NCBI GenBank assembly: GCA_000209465.1
Contig: GL890583.1
Location: 557,343-621,342, forward strand
Source: Lachnospiraceae oral taxon 107 str. F0167
GTDB lineage: Bacteria; Bacillota; Clostridia; Lachnospirales; Lachnospiraceae
DNA length: 64,000 nucleotides
Direction of reading: 5' to 3'
Shown here piece by piece: positions 36,636-46,098 of the stretch (the first letter of the stretch is position 1; each line of letters starts with the position of its first letter). The translations under genes were made by a program, and so were the position numbers. The notes beneath the pieces were generated by a model, which saw only the letters and a list, made by a program, of their open reading frames with translations, was not told where the DNA came from and did no database searches.

Positions 36636-36660
36636 CAAGCCCGATTCAAAATCAAGCTTG
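36636..36660 (-). terminator. Terminator between Gx-transporter gene and cobW pair
   Basis: On the minus strand, CAAGCTTGAT pairs with ATCGGGCTTG (two G-T pairs), 5-base loop, then TTTTTTGA. It ends the Asp23-Gx transcript and leaves only about 30 bases before the cobW start. Confidence 0.85.
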
Positions 36661-36712
36661 CAACTTTTACTGAAACAAATTTTCTGATAAACTGTTTACA
36701 GCTTTTAAACAT

Positions 36713-37228
36713 CTATTTGCGTATATAGGGTTTAACTCTCACTATAACAAGTGAAGCTGCTATACCGATAAGCATTCCGCTTACTATACCCGCAATTAAA
36801 AGTACAGGCAGATATGTAAAAACTCCATTGGTTCTTACAACAACAGCCGCACATATTATCTGTCCTACATTATGCATTATACCGCCTATAATACTTATAC
36901 CAACCATTGAAAAACCTTTGATTTGTTTTGCGATAATCATGCAAAGCAAACTTAGTGTAGCACCCGAAATCGAATAAATCATCATTGATACATTTCCAAA
37001 TGTCATAGCTATAAGTACGATTCTAAGCAGTGAAACAACTACACCGGTCTTTATATCGAACAAGTAAAATGCAATGATAACTATCAAATTTGCCAGACCG
37101 ATCTTCATACCCGGTATACCCAAATTTATAGGTATCAAAGTTTCCACAAAGCCAAGTACCATTGCAAGTGCTGTCAACATTCCGACAGATGCTATTTTTC
37201 TTATATATAAACTTGAAAAATTCCTCAT
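36713..37228 (-). CDS. Gx transporter family protein (ECF-S-like)
   Basis: 171 residues, five to six membrane helices. KIASVGMLTALAMVLGFVET, IPGMKIGLANLIVIIAFYLF and IIGGIMHNVGQIICAAVVV are diagnostic of the family once called heptaprenyl diphosphate synthase component I. Its substrate is unknown. The ATG overlaps the Asp23 stop as TAATG, so translation is coupled. It usually neighbours a NusG-domain-II gene, which is not here. Confidence 0.9.
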   Translation of the reverse strand: MRNFSSLYIRKIASVGMLTALAMVLGFVETLIPINLGIPGMKIGLANLIVIIAFYLFDIKTGVVVSLLRIVLIAMTFGNVSMMIYSISGATLSLLCMIIAKQIKGFSMVGISIIGGIMHNVGQIICAAVVVRTNGVFTYLPVLLIAGIVSGMLIGIAASLVIVRVKPYIRK

Positions 37229-37623
37229 TAGTTTGCAACAACATATGCTATCTTAATATTTACTTCAAGTACTGTAAGTCCTGTCATATTCTCGATAGCA
37301 TTCTTTACTCTCTCTTGTACCTTCTCACTTACCTCAGGTATATTATAGTTATAACTTACATTTACAGATAAATCCACACAAACCTTGTCCTCATTTATCT
37401 CTACCTTTACACCCTTCATGCTCTTTGCCATCTTGCTTCCTGAGAGCTTACCCATAATATCCTTTGTAACATTTCCTGCCATAGAGTCTACACCCTCTAC
37501 CTCTGTTGCGGCAATACCGGCAATAACCGCTACCACCTCATCGGCAATCTTTACCTCTCCTAGCCTTCCTGTTTCATTTGTTTCAATTTCAAAATTTTCT
37601 TTTATATCCATTGTATCAGCCAT
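37228..37623 (-). CDS. Asp23/Gls24 family envelope stress protein
   Basis: 131 residues, normal length. GEVKIADEVVAVIAGIAATE, VEGVDSMAG, VKVEINEDKVCVDLSVNVSY and VQERVKNAIENMTGLTVLEV are the family core. Asp23 proteins are abundant, sit at the membrane via a partner, and are induced by envelope or alkaline stress. Its neighbour NhaC also answers alkaline or sodium stress, though a terminator separates them. ATG with AGGAGG upstream. Confidence 0.93.
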   Translation of the reverse strand: MADTMDIKENFEIETNETGRLGEVKIADEVVAVIAGIAATEVEGVDSMAGNVTKDIMGKLSGSKMAKSMKGVKVEINEDKVCVDLSVNVSYNYNIPEVSEKVQERVKNAIENMTGLTVLEVNIKIAYVVAN

Positions 37624-37691
37624 AAAAGCCTCCTTATATTCTATGATTATTGATTATATCAAATATTGTGTAAAATTAAAAGAGAAGTACA

Positions 37692-37724
37692 AAATATCGG
37701 GTGACTTTTGTTCACCCGATATTT
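37692..37724 (-). terminator. Terminator after nhaC
   Basis: A perfect 13-bp stem (AAATATCGGGTGA with TCACCCGATATTT, 7-base loop) about 20 bases past the nhaC stop, with a TTTTG on the minus strand. Confidence 0.88.
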
Positions 37725-37743
37725 TATCTTCTAAGATATTCAA

Positions 37744-39159
37744 TTATTTTTCACTTTTATCGGCTCTTGCAATTCCTATACCTGTAAGAGCCCATACCAG
37801 AGCAAAAATCATTCCTGAATAATTTAAAATAGCGTATGGCAGATAATTTAATGTTCCTACACCAAGAGTTGTAGCCATATACGCACCGGCTGCCGTCCAT
37901 GGTATAAGACATTCCGTACAAGTCACTGAATCCTCCAATGTTCTTGATAAAACCTTAGGATGTAATCCCATCTTAATATAAGCATCTTTAAACGCTTCAC
38001 CCGGCATCAAAATAGATACCTGACCATTACTTGTAACACCTGTAATTATAAGACAGGTAACTATTGTTGATGCAACAAGCTTAAATGTTGAATTGATCTT
38101 TTCAAGCATCTTTGAAATAACAACTTCCAAAGCACCGGTAACACTCATAGTACCTGCAAAAGATATAGCACATACGGCAATAAGAAGTGTATTCATCATT
38201 GACATCATACCACCTCTGTGAAGAAGCCTTATAAGTTCCGGTGCAACTTCATCCTTAGTCATTCCTATCATCTCTACATTAAATCCGTTCAATGTAACAT
38301 CTACTATACTCTTTAAGTCTGCCCCTTGGAAAACAGCCGCATTTATAAGAGCAATTGCTGATGCTACAAGCATAACAGGAATTGTAGGCTTCTTTGTAAT
38401 AGACCCTGCCAGTACTATTACAAGCGGAACCAACAATAAAATATTCCAGCTAAACATTTGGTCCAATGTACCTGTAAGAATATTTATAGTCTCAGGTACT
38501 ACAACATTTTTTACCGCACCTACTTGTCCCATGATAAAGTAGAATATTATAGCCAAAATAGCAGCACTTCCCGTAGTCCACATCTGATTGTAAACATGCT
38601 CATAGAGATCTACTCCACAAACTGCAGATGAAAGGTTTGTAGTATCTGAAAGAGGTGAAAGCTTGTCACCAAAATATGCACCTGAAACTACAGCACCTGC
38701 AACTAATGCAAGGTTTACATCCATTCCTATTGCAACACCCATAAAGGCTACTCCAATAGTTCCGGCTGAACCCCATGATGTACCTGTAAGGACAGATACT
38801 ATAGCTGTAAGTAAAAATGCTGTAAGTGCAAGATATTTAGGGCTAATAAGTTTTAGTCCATAGTATATAAGCATCGGTATAGTGCCGCCAAGCATCCATG
38901 AACCGATCATAAATCCCACGATTATAAGAATTAACAATGCCCCCCAAACCTTTGCGATCTTGGTTGCTATCTCATTCATTATATCATCATATGAATATCC
39001 TAGAAAAATTGCCTGTATACCTGATACCACTGCTGCCAAAACGATCAATGGCTCAGCAGGTAAATCTAAAAATGCAATTCCTACACCAAGTATTATAAGC
39101 ATTGAAAGTATAGGAAACAATGCTTGAAGTACTGTAGGTTTTCTCTTTGTCTTACTCAT
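37744..39159 (-). CDS. nhaC: NhaC-type Na+/H+ antiporter
   Basis: 471 residues with about 12 membrane helices. The core motifs are SVLTGTSWGSAGTIGVAFMG, GAYFGDKLSPLSDTTNLSSA and LTGVTSNGQVSILMPGEAF-like ITGVTSNGQVSILMPGEAFK, all hallmarks of NhaC/ion-transporter (IT) antiporters. It exchanges sodium for protons, or organic anions in relatives such as the malate-lactate antiporter MleN. It begins 8 bases inside the aminotransferase gene's 3' end, so the two are one operon and a link to amino acid catabolism products is possible. Confidence 0.93.
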   Translation of the reverse strand: MSKTKRKPTVLQALFPILSMLIILGVGIAFLDLPAEPLIVLAAVVSGIQAIFLGYSYDDIMNEIATKIAKVWGALLILIIVGFMIGSWMLGGTIPMLIYYGLKLISPKYLALTAFLLTAIVSVLTGTSWGSAGTIGVAFMGVAIGMDVNLALVAGAVVSGAYFGDKLSPLSDTTNLSSAVCGVDLYEHVYNQMWTTGSAAILAIIFYFIMGQVGAVKNVVVPETINILTGTLDQMFSWNILLLVPLVIVLAGSITKKPTIPVMLVASAIALINAAVFQGADLKSIVDVTLNGFNVEMIGMTKDEVAPELIRLLHRGGMMSMMNTLLIAVCAISFAGTMSVTGALEVVISKMLEKINSTFKLVASTIVTCLIITGVTSNGQVSILMPGEAFKDAYIKMGLHPKVLSRTLEDSVTCTECLIPWTAAGAYMATTLGVGTLNYLPYAILNYSGMIFALVWALTGIGIARADKSEK

Positions 39160-40321
39160 AAAACATCTCCCAGTTTATATTATTTTTAAATCTGAATAAA
39201 GCTTCTTTCAACAGTTCTTTTGGTAGAGCTGCATTTACTCTAAAAAATCCTCTTCCGTCTTCTCCATATCCGCTTCCAAGTGAAAATGCGATATGTGCTT
39301 TATTTATCATAAGGTCGTTTAATTTTTCTTCTGAAATCTTTAATTCTCTGTAATCCACCCATGAAAGAAAAGTTCCCTCAGAATCAATCACCTTAAAGCC
39401 CTTCATCTCATTTTCAAAAAAGCTCTTTATAAATTCCATATTTTCTTTTATTTTGATTTTAACAAGTGAGAGCCATTCCTCACCATATTCATATGCCGCT
39501 ATAACAGCCGGTATACAAAAATAACTCGGATTATGTATTCCGCCCTGCCGTAAAAGCTTTTTAAAAAAATCTCTTAAATTTTCATTTTTTATTATTATAT
39601 TGCTTGCTTCAAGTCCGGCAATATTAAAATTCTTTGATGTCGATAAACCGATTATTATATTCTCATATATATCATAAAATGAAGCATAACTTATAAATTT
39701 ACCCTTCCAAATAAAATCGGCATGTGTTTCATCGGATATTATAAGTACATCATATTTTTTGCATATATCTACAGTTTTTTTAATCTCTTCCTCTGTCCAC
39801 ACTCTCCCTATGGGATTATGCGGTGATACTGAAATAAATATTTTTACTCCGGCTTTTATTTTTTCCTCAAAATCCTCAAAGTCTATCTTATAATGCCCGT
39901 CATTCAGTACTAAAGAACATTCTACAAGTTCTCTGTCATTGATTCTTACCGCATTTTGAATGGGATCATAAAGTGGTGTAAAGACAAGAATTTTATCATT
40001 TTTCTTTGTGTAATTTTGTATTATTAAGGATATAGCCTGGATAATCCTTGGACAATAGACTATCCATTCATTTTCAGGGCAAAAACCGTAATTATTTTTT
40101 GCCCATTCTACAGACAATTCTATATACTTATCACTTACATTAGTATATCCGTAAATACCGTGATTAGCCGCATCTATGACCGCATTCACTATTTCGGGCG
40201 CCACTCTGTAGTCCATATCAGCCACGGTAAGAGGTATCAGATCATCCACACCACAATCGGCTATTATTTCATCCCATTTTGCACAGTTTGTATTTTTTCT
40301 TGAAACTATATTGTCAAACAA
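39152..40321 (-). CDS. MalY/PatB-type aminotransferase or C-S lyase
   Basis: 389 residues, fold-type I PLP enzyme. VSRKNTNCAKWDEIIADCGV, LIPLTVADMDYRVAPEIVNA, FISVSPHNPIGRVWTEEEI, and the PLP lysine in GLSTSKNFNIAGLEASNIII are the MalY/PatB signature. Relatives are cystathionine beta-lyases that split cysteine conjugates and cystathionine. The start is TTG at 40321 with a GGGGGAG site close upstream. The downstream NhaC overlaps it by 8 bases. Cytoplasmic. Substrate not fixed. Confidence 0.9.
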   Translation of the reverse strand: MFDNIVSRKNTNCAKWDEIIADCGVDDLIPLTVADMDYRVAPEIVNAVIDAANHGIYGYTNVSDKYIELSVEWAKNNYGFCPENEWIVYCPRIIQAISLIIQNYTKKNDKILVFTPLYDPIQNAVRINDRELVECSLVLNDGHYKIDFEDFEEKIKAGVKIFISVSPHNPIGRVWTEEEIKKTVDICKKYDVLIISDETHADFIWKGKFISYASFYDIYENIIIGLSTSKNFNIAGLEASNIIIKNENLRDFFKKLLRQGGIHNPSYFCIPAVIAAYEYGEEWLSLVKIKIKENMEFIKSFFENEMKGFKVIDSEGTFLSWVDYRELKISEEKLNDLMINKAHIAFSLGSGYGEDGRGFFRVNAALPKELLKEALFRFKNNINWEMFYE

Positions 40322-40384
40322 TTGCTCCCCCTATCTATAACTTTATTATTTATGACTAAGTGCGTCAAAGCCGCTTAGCCTATA

Positions 40385-41542
40385 TTATGATTTTCCTGTT
40401 TTATGGTTGGAAACCACATCAAATACTACTGCTCCTAAGAGTACGGCACCTTTTACAATATATTGGAACTGATCCGGAAGACCGAGTATTGACATACCTT
40501 GATTTATTACTCCAAGAAGTATGGCTCCGATCATTATTCCCTGTACCGTTCCTGAACCACCGTAAGCTGAAGCGCCTCCTATAAAGCAGGATGCAATAGC
40601 ATCCATTTCATATGAGCTTCCCATGTTTCCATCTACAGAACCTATACGCGCTCCTACCAAAAGTCCTGACAGTCCTGCCAAAAGACTCATAAGAAAATAT
40701 GCCCTGAAATAAACCTTCCTCGGATCTATTCCTGAAAGTCTGGTAGCCTTTTCATTACCTCCCACTGCATAAAAATATCTTCCAAATACTGTTTTGCTTG
40801 TAATAAATGCAAATATTGCAACTACTACCAGTATCCATATAAGCATTATAGGTATACCCTTATAACTCATAAGCTTATATGCATAAAATAATATTACAAG
40901 ATCAAATATAGCCACTCTTATTGCTGTTGCCTTTATACTTGCACTCTCATAACCTTTTTTTATCTTATTACGCTCTGAAATAAATGTATAGGTGGTAATA
41001 GCTACAGCTACAAGTATTCCTACAGCCATTGATGAAATAACTCTTTGGTTTACATCAAGTCCTGGTATTTGTATATATGATGTAAAAAGGCTTAAAAATC
41101 TTTTATCCATTATAGCAACAGTCTTTGAATCCAAAATAACTCTGGCTATACCCCTGAATAAAAACATACCTGCCAATGTACATATAAAAGGAGGTATATG
41201 TATATATCCTATAAGCCATCCCTGCCATACACCGATAATGCATGCCACTGTAACGGATGATAATATGGCAATTAAAGGATTTATTCCCATGCTCAGCATC
41301 TTAGCTGAAAGTGCGGCTGAAAGACAAAGAGTCGATCCTACTGAAAGATCTACATTTCCTCCGGTAAGTATACAAAGAAGCATACCGCAAGCCATTATAA
41401 GAACATATGCATTTTGCAACAGCAGGTTTGAAATATTCTGTGCAAGAAGAAGTCTTCCACCTGTCAGATATGTAAAGAATACAAACACAACTAAAAGTGC
41501 AAGTACCATAGTATATTTTTTTACAAATTTATTTGCATTCAC
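40385..41542 (-). CDS. xylH: Xylose/multiple-sugar ABC transporter permease
   Basis: 385 residues, about 10 membrane helices, the XylH/MmsB class of branched-type sugar permeases. MACGMLLCILTGGNVDLSVG, GTLAGMFLFRGIARV-like ICTLAGMFLFRGIARVILDS and SSYEMDAIASCFIGGASAYG are diagnostic. It follows the ATPase gene by 3 bases. With xylA in the same operon, xylose is the likely main substrate, but the close MmsB/GguB relatives also carry arabinose, galactose and glucose. Confidence 0.9.
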   Translation of the reverse strand: MNANKFVKKYTMVLALLVVFVFFTYLTGGRLLLAQNISNLLLQNAYVLIMACGMLLCILTGGNVDLSVGSTLCLSAALSAKMLSMGINPLIAILSSVTVACIIGVWQGWLIGYIHIPPFICTLAGMFLFRGIARVILDSKTVAIMDKRFLSLFTSYIQIPGLDVNQRVISSMAVGILVAVAITTYTFISERNKIKKGYESASIKATAIRVAIFDLVILFYAYKLMSYKGIPIMLIWILVVVAIFAFITSKTVFGRYFYAVGGNEKATRLSGIDPRKVYFRAYFLMSLLAGLSGLLVGARIGSVDGNMGSSYEMDAIASCFIGGASAYGGSGTVQGIMIGAILLGVINQGMSILGLPDQFQYIVKGAVLLGAVVFDVVSNHKTGKS

Positions 41543-41545
41543 TTT

Positions 41546-43105
41546 TTACCTCCTGTCAACCGGTGTACAATCCGACTTTAAGATTGTACTCATTATCTTT
41601 TCCTGTGTAGCTTCTTCTGCACTGAACTCTCCGGTTATCTTTCCCTCATTCATAACATAAATCCTGTCACACATTCCTAAAAGTTCCGTAAGATCTGATG
41701 AAATCATTACCACTGATTTACCCTGACTGACCATATCATTGATAATGGAGTATATTTCATATTTTGCACCTACATCTATTCCTCTTGTAGGCTCATCCAG
41801 AAACAAAACATCAGGTTCGGCAAACATCCATTTTGACAATAGAACCTTTTGCTGGTTCCCTCCCGAAAGATTTCCCACCTTTTGCAAAACAGATGGAGTC
41901 TTTGTTTTCATTGCCTTTACATAATCTTTTGCCACCATATTTTCTTTTGCAATATCCAACACACCTCTTTTGTCGGCTATTTTTTCCATTCTTGCCAAAG
42001 TGGTATTTTTTGATATTGTTTCAGAAAGTATCAATCCGTCAGTCTTTCTATCCTCAGTTACATATGCCAGACCGTTTACTATGGCATCTCTGGAACTCTT
42101 AAGAAAGACCTCCTTATTTGCAATAAATTCCTGACCTGAAATATGACTTCCATAGCTTCTTCCAAAAAGTGATTTTGCAAGTTCGGTTCTTCCTGCTCCC
42201 TGCAATCCCGAAAATCCCACGACCTCACCTTTTCTTACAAAAAAGTTTATATTATCAACTACACATTTTTCAGTATATATAGGATGATATACAGTCCAAT
42301 TTCTGGCTTCAAACATAATTTCATTACTTATCTTATGTTCTCTTTGAGGATATCTGTCTTCAAGCTCACGCCCTACCATACCTTTTATTATTCGTTCTTC
42401 ATTTATACAATGATTCGCACTGTCTATGGTTTCTATAGTCATTCCGTCTCTGAGCACGGTTATTTCATCCGCCACATATGCCACTTCCTGTAACTTATGA
42501 GTGATAATAATGGATGTAATTCCCTTTTCTTTCTTAAAACGAATAAGCATATCCAACAGCATCCTTGAGTCTTCATCATTAAGTGATGATGTAGGCTCAT
42601 CCAGTATCAAAAGTTTTACATCTTTTGATATAGCCTTTGCAATCTCTACAAGTTGCTGCTTGCCTGTTCCTATATCCTTTATAAGAGAATGTGTATTTTC
42701 ATTCAACCCCACAGCCTTCATAGCTATATCAGCCCGATGAAATGTCTCATTCCAATCTATAACACCGAATTTATTTTTTCTTTCATTACCAAGAAACATA
42801 TTTTCGGCAATTGTAAGCTCCGGAATAAGTGCAAGTTCTTGATGTATTATTACTATACCAAGGTTCTCACTGTCATGTATCTTTTGAAATTTACACTCTT
42901 GATTATTATAAAAAATCTGACCGGAATATTCATTATATGGTATGGTACCGGAGAGAATATTCATAAGCGTCGATTTTCCGGCTCCGTTTTCTCCTACCAA
43001 GGCATGTATACCGGCTCTTTTGATTTGTAGATTGACATTATCTAAAGCCTTCACTCCGGGATATTCCTTTGTAATATTTTTCATTTCCAAAATACAGTCT
43101 TTCAA
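41546..43105 (-). CDS. xylG: Xylose/multiple-sugar ABC transporter ATP-binding protein
   Basis: 519 residues with two ABC modules. The first has Walker A GENGAGKSTLMNIL, signature GTGKQQLVEIAKA and Walker B LLILDEPTSSL; the second has the usual degenerate Walker A GLQGAGRTELAKSL, signature LSGGNQQKVLLSKW and LFLDEPTRGIDVG. This tandem layout is that of XylG/MmsA/MglA. It lies between the binding-protein gene (after a strong hairpin) and the permease. Confidence 0.93.
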   Translation of the reverse strand: MKDCILEMKNITKEYPGVKALDNVNLQIKRAGIHALVGENGAGKSTLMNILSGTIPYNEYSGQIFYNNQECKFQKIHDSENLGIVIIHQELALIPELTIAENMFLGNERKNKFGVIDWNETFHRADIAMKAVGLNENTHSLIKDIGTGKQQLVEIAKAISKDVKLLILDEPTSSLNDEDSRMLLDMLIRFKKEKGITSIIITHKLQEVAYVADEITVLRDGMTIETIDSANHCINEERIIKGMVGRELEDRYPQREHKISNEIMFEARNWTVYHPIYTEKCVVDNINFFVRKGEVVGFSGLQGAGRTELAKSLFGRSYGSHISGQEFIANKEVFLKSSRDAIVNGLAYVTEDRKTDGLILSETISKNTTLARMEKIADKRGVLDIAKENMVAKDYVKAMKTKTPSVLQKVGNLSGGNQQKVLLSKWMFAEPDVLFLDEPTRGIDVGAKYEIYSIINDMVSQGKSVVMISSDLTELLGMCDRIYVMNEGKITGEFSAEEATQEKIMSTILKSDCTPVDRR

Positions 43106-43144
43106 TATATCCGCCTTTCTGTTAAATATGCCAATGTTATGATA

Positions 43145-43170
43145 TTGGAGGCAAATGTCTTTGCCTCCAA
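43145..43170 (-). promoter_or_regulatory. Hairpin after the binding-protein gene (xylose operon)
   Basis: A perfect 11-bp stem (TTGGAGGCAAA with TTTGCCTCCAA) and a 4-base loop, without a T-run. It lies between xylF and xylG and likely stabilises the upstream message. Confidence 0.8.
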
Positions 43171-43205
43171 CGCTGTACTGCTAATAAAACCTAGAGTATC
43201 AATAT

Positions 43206-44405
43206 TTACTGTACCGGATGCGGATATCCGTCACTTCCCATTGTATAATATCCTGTATCAACCAATTCCTTTTGAATATTGTCCTTAGTAACTGTTACCG
43301 GAACCAAAAGATATGAAGGTATCACAGCAGAGCCGTTATTATATGATGATGTATCATATGTGCAATCAAAGCTCCAGCCTGATTTTTTGATCAATGATTC
43401 ATCCGGCTTTTCCCCTTTTAATATAGCCTCACCGAGATTAAGTGTTGCTATTGCCTCATTTGCAACAGCCTTGTATACGGTCATTGTCTGCTTGCCGTCA
43501 ATAATATTTGCAAGATTTGCTTCATCGCCGTCCTGTCCTGTAATTATTATCTCATTGCTTCCCGCATAGTCTGATTGTATAGCCTGTGTAACACCAAGTG
43601 CTGTAGAGTCGTTTGAACATACCGCCGCATCCAGCTGAGTTCCGTCTGAATAGTATGAACCGAGAATATTTTGGAATCTTGATAAAGCCTTTGAAGTATC
43701 CCACTGTGCCGTTCCGACCTGCTCAAATGCTGTCTGACCTGAAGGTACCACAACTGTTCCGCTTTCAATATATGGCTTTATAACATCCATAGCACCGTTA
43801 AAGAAGAATGTCGCATTATTATCTGCAGGATCTCCTCCTGTAAACTCTATATTGAACTTTTTATCTCCTGCATTTGCAAGACCAAGCTTCTCAGCTACAA
43901 ATTCTCCCTGAAGCTTTCCTACAGTGTAATTGTCAAATGATACATAGTATGATATTGCATCAGTATTCATAATAAGTCTGTCATAGGCAATAACAGGAAT
44001 ATTCTGGTTTTTTGCTTCAGCCAAAACCTGTGCAAGTGATTCACCGTCTATTGCGGCTATTACAAGTAAATCTACCTTATCTGCAATAAGTCCCTCAATA
44101 TCCTTAACCTGCTGGTCAATCTTATTGTCCGAATAGGTGAGTGAAACCTCAAATCCTGCCTTCTCAAACTCTTTTTCAAGATATGAACCGTCACGATTCC
44201 ATCTCTCAAGTGATTTGGTAGGCATTGATATACCTATCTTTCCACCCTTTGACTCTGTAGTTTCAGAGCTTCCCTCTTCTTTGGAACTCTCCGCCTGTGA
44301 CTGTTCAGCCTTTGATGTTGCAGGCTCATTTCCATCCGTACATGCTGTCAGGGAAAAAGCCAACATGCCGGCAATCACAAATGCAAATAATTTCTTCATT
44401 TTCAT
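43206..44405 (-). CDS. xylF: Sugar-binding lipoprotein, XylF/ChvE type
   Basis: 399 residues. Lipobox ending at Cys22 (GMLAFSLTACTDG), a Glu/Ser-rich linker, then a periplasmic-binding type-1 fold: GKIGISMPTKSLERWNRDGS, IAAIDGESLAQVLAEAKNQN, IPVIAYDRLIMNTDAISYYV and ITGQDGDEANLANIIDGKQT. This is the ChvE/XylF group that binds xylose and other aldopentoses or hexoses at the cell surface. It follows xylA by about 40 bases. Confidence 0.92.
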   Translation of the reverse strand: MKMKKLFAFVIAGMLAFSLTACTDGNEPATSKAEQSQAESSKEEGSSETTESKGGKIGISMPTKSLERWNRDGSYLEKEFEKAGFEVSLTYSDNKIDQQVKDIEGLIADKVDLLVIAAIDGESLAQVLAEAKNQNIPVIAYDRLIMNTDAISYYVSFDNYTVGKLQGEFVAEKLGLANAGDKKFNIEFTGGDPADNNATFFFNGAMDVIKPYIESGTVVVPSGQTAFEQVGTAQWDTSKALSRFQNILGSYYSDGTQLDAAVCSNDSTALGVTQAIQSDYAGSNEIIITGQDGDEANLANIIDGKQTMTVYKAVANEAIATLNLGEAILKGEKPDESLIKKSGWSFDCTYDTSSYNNGSAVIPSYLLVPVTVTKDNIQKELVDTGYYTMGSDGYPHPVQ

Positions 44406-44448
44406 AAATTCCTCCTTTTCTAAATCCGATTATTTTTATCGGATAATT

Positions 44449-45777
44449 TTACAATTTTGAATTAAACAATATATTATTTACTACTGTTTCAAGATATTCC
44501 TGTCTTCCTGATTCGGGCAATTCAGGCTTTTTAAGCTTTGCGGCATACTCGGCACATTCTTCCAAAGTTACTGACTTATTTCTTATCTTCTCTCCTATAC
44601 CTGTACTGTAGCTTGAATATCTTTCTTTAATAAACTCATCTATTCTTCCATCTTCAATAATCTGTGCAGCCTTTATAAGTCCAAGTGCAAATGTATCCAT
44701 TCCTGCTATAAATCCATAGAACATATCCTCAGCTGTATTACTTGGTCTGCGGTTCTTTGAATCGAAGTTTAATCCTCCGCTTAATCCACCTGCCTTTAAT
44801 ATTTCATACATTGCAAATGTAGTATCATAAATATTTGTAGGGAACTGGTCTGTATCCCATCCAAGTAAAGTATCACCCTGATTTGCATCTACAGAGCCAA
44901 GCATACCGTTAATTGCAGAAACTCTCAGCTCATGCTGGAATGTATGACCTGCAAGTGTAGCGTGATTTGCCTCTATATTTAATTTAAAATCTTTATCAAG
45001 TCCGTATTTTCTTAAAAAGCCTATGGCGGTTGCGGCATCAAAATCATACTGATGCTTCATAGGCTCCTTGGGTTTTGGCTCAATATAAAAATCTCCCTTA
45101 AAACCGATACTGCGTCCATAATCTCTGCACATTGTAAAGAGTGTTGCTATATTTTCCTCTTCAAGCTTCATATCTGTATTTAGAAGTGTCTCATAACCTT
45201 CACGACCTCCCCAGAATACAAATCCCTTTGCTCCAAGTTTTACGGCATTTTCAAGTCCCTTCTTTGCCTGTGCAGCTGCAAAACAGAATACATCCGCACT
45301 GTTTGAACTTCCCGCACCGTTCATAAATCTGGGATTTCCGAACATATTGCAGGTTGTCCAAAGACATTTTATATCGCTTCCCTTCGTCTTTTCCAAGATA
45401 TAGTCTGTGATCTCATCCAATCTTGCATTTGTAACATTTATATCTTCCTGATCCTCAGGTACAATATCTGTATCATGGAAGCAATAATACTTTATTCCGA
45501 GTTTTTTCATAAATTCAATTCCGGCATCAACTTTAGCTTTTGCATGCCCCATAGTGCCAGAGCTTTCGCCAAAACCCTTATCGGCAGTACCCTGTCCGAA
45601 CATATCCACTCCTGATGCACAAAGATTATGCCACCATGCCATAGCAAAGGATAGATGTTCCTCCATTGTCTTGCCCATTATCACTCTTTTAGCATCATAG
45701 TATTTGAAACTTAGCGGATTTTTGCTCTCACTTCCTTCAAACTTTACAGGTGATATGCCCGGGAAAAATTCTTTCAT
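44449..45777 (-). CDS. xylA: Xylose isomerase
   Basis: 442 residues from the ATG at 45777, which has AAAGGAG 8 bases upstream; the longer frame to 45795 starts before that site. Catalytic His101 and Asp104 are in [12 protein letters not shown], metal ligands are in [15 protein letters not shown] and [18 protein letters not shown], and [11 protein letters not shown] is near the C-terminus. It isomerises D-xylose to D-xylulose. First gene of the operon; no xylB xylulokinase is in the window, so that step must be coded elsewhere. Class II by length and the N-terminal extension. Confidence 0.97.
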   Translation of the reverse strand: MKEFFPGISPVKFEGSESKNPLSFKYYDAKRVIMGKTMEEHLSFAMAWWHNLCASGVDMFGQGTADKGFGESSGTMGHAKAKVDAGIEFMKKLGIKYYCFHDTDIVPEDQEDINVTNARLDEITDYILEKTKGSDIKCLWTTCNMFGNPRFMNGAGSSNSADVFCFAAAQAKKGLENAVKLGAKGFVFWGGREGYETLLNTDMKLEEENIATLFTMCRDYGRSIGFKGDFYIEPKPKEPMKHQYDFDAATAIGFLRKYGLDKDFKLNIEANHATLAGHTFQHELRVSAINGMLGSVDANQGDTLLGWDTDQFPTNIYDTTFAMYEILKAGGLSGGLNFDSKNRRPSNTAEDMFYGFIAGMDTFALGLIKAAQIIEDGRIDEFIKERYSSYSTGIGEKIRNKSVTLEECAEYAAKLKKPELPESGRQEYLETVVNNILFNSKL

Positions 45778-46098
45778 AAATATGTCTCCTTTCAAAATTG
45801 CAATAAAAGTATGATATTAAAGCCAAAAAAATTTTGACTTTGCTGTTACCAATATTTTATTGTATGTATTTTATAACGATTTCCTTTGTGCTTTTTATAA
45901 TAACTGATTTATTACTTCAAATGTAGATAATCTTGTTATTCTATAATGTTAATATTGCTATTTATATATTGAAATAATATATATTATAGAATATACTCAA
46001 TTTGATAGACAAATATATATCCGTTGAATATTTATTTATCTATTCCTTAACCGGATGCCGGATTATTTTACTGTATTTTATATAGGGAAATTTGTATT
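45778..46098. promoter_or_regulatory. Divergent promoter region, xylA / AraC regulator
   Basis: About 320 bases without a gene, very AT-rich. It must hold the xylA promoter and the regulator's promoter and binding sites. An A/T palindrome CAAAAAAATTTTG occurs near 45825. No confident pair of direct repeats for an AraC protein could be picked by eye. Confidence 0.4.

Noticed and set aside
40356-40378. CTAAG/CTTAG dyad after xylH as a terminator
   Set aside because: Only five outer pairs with mismatches inside and no T-run; too weak to call.
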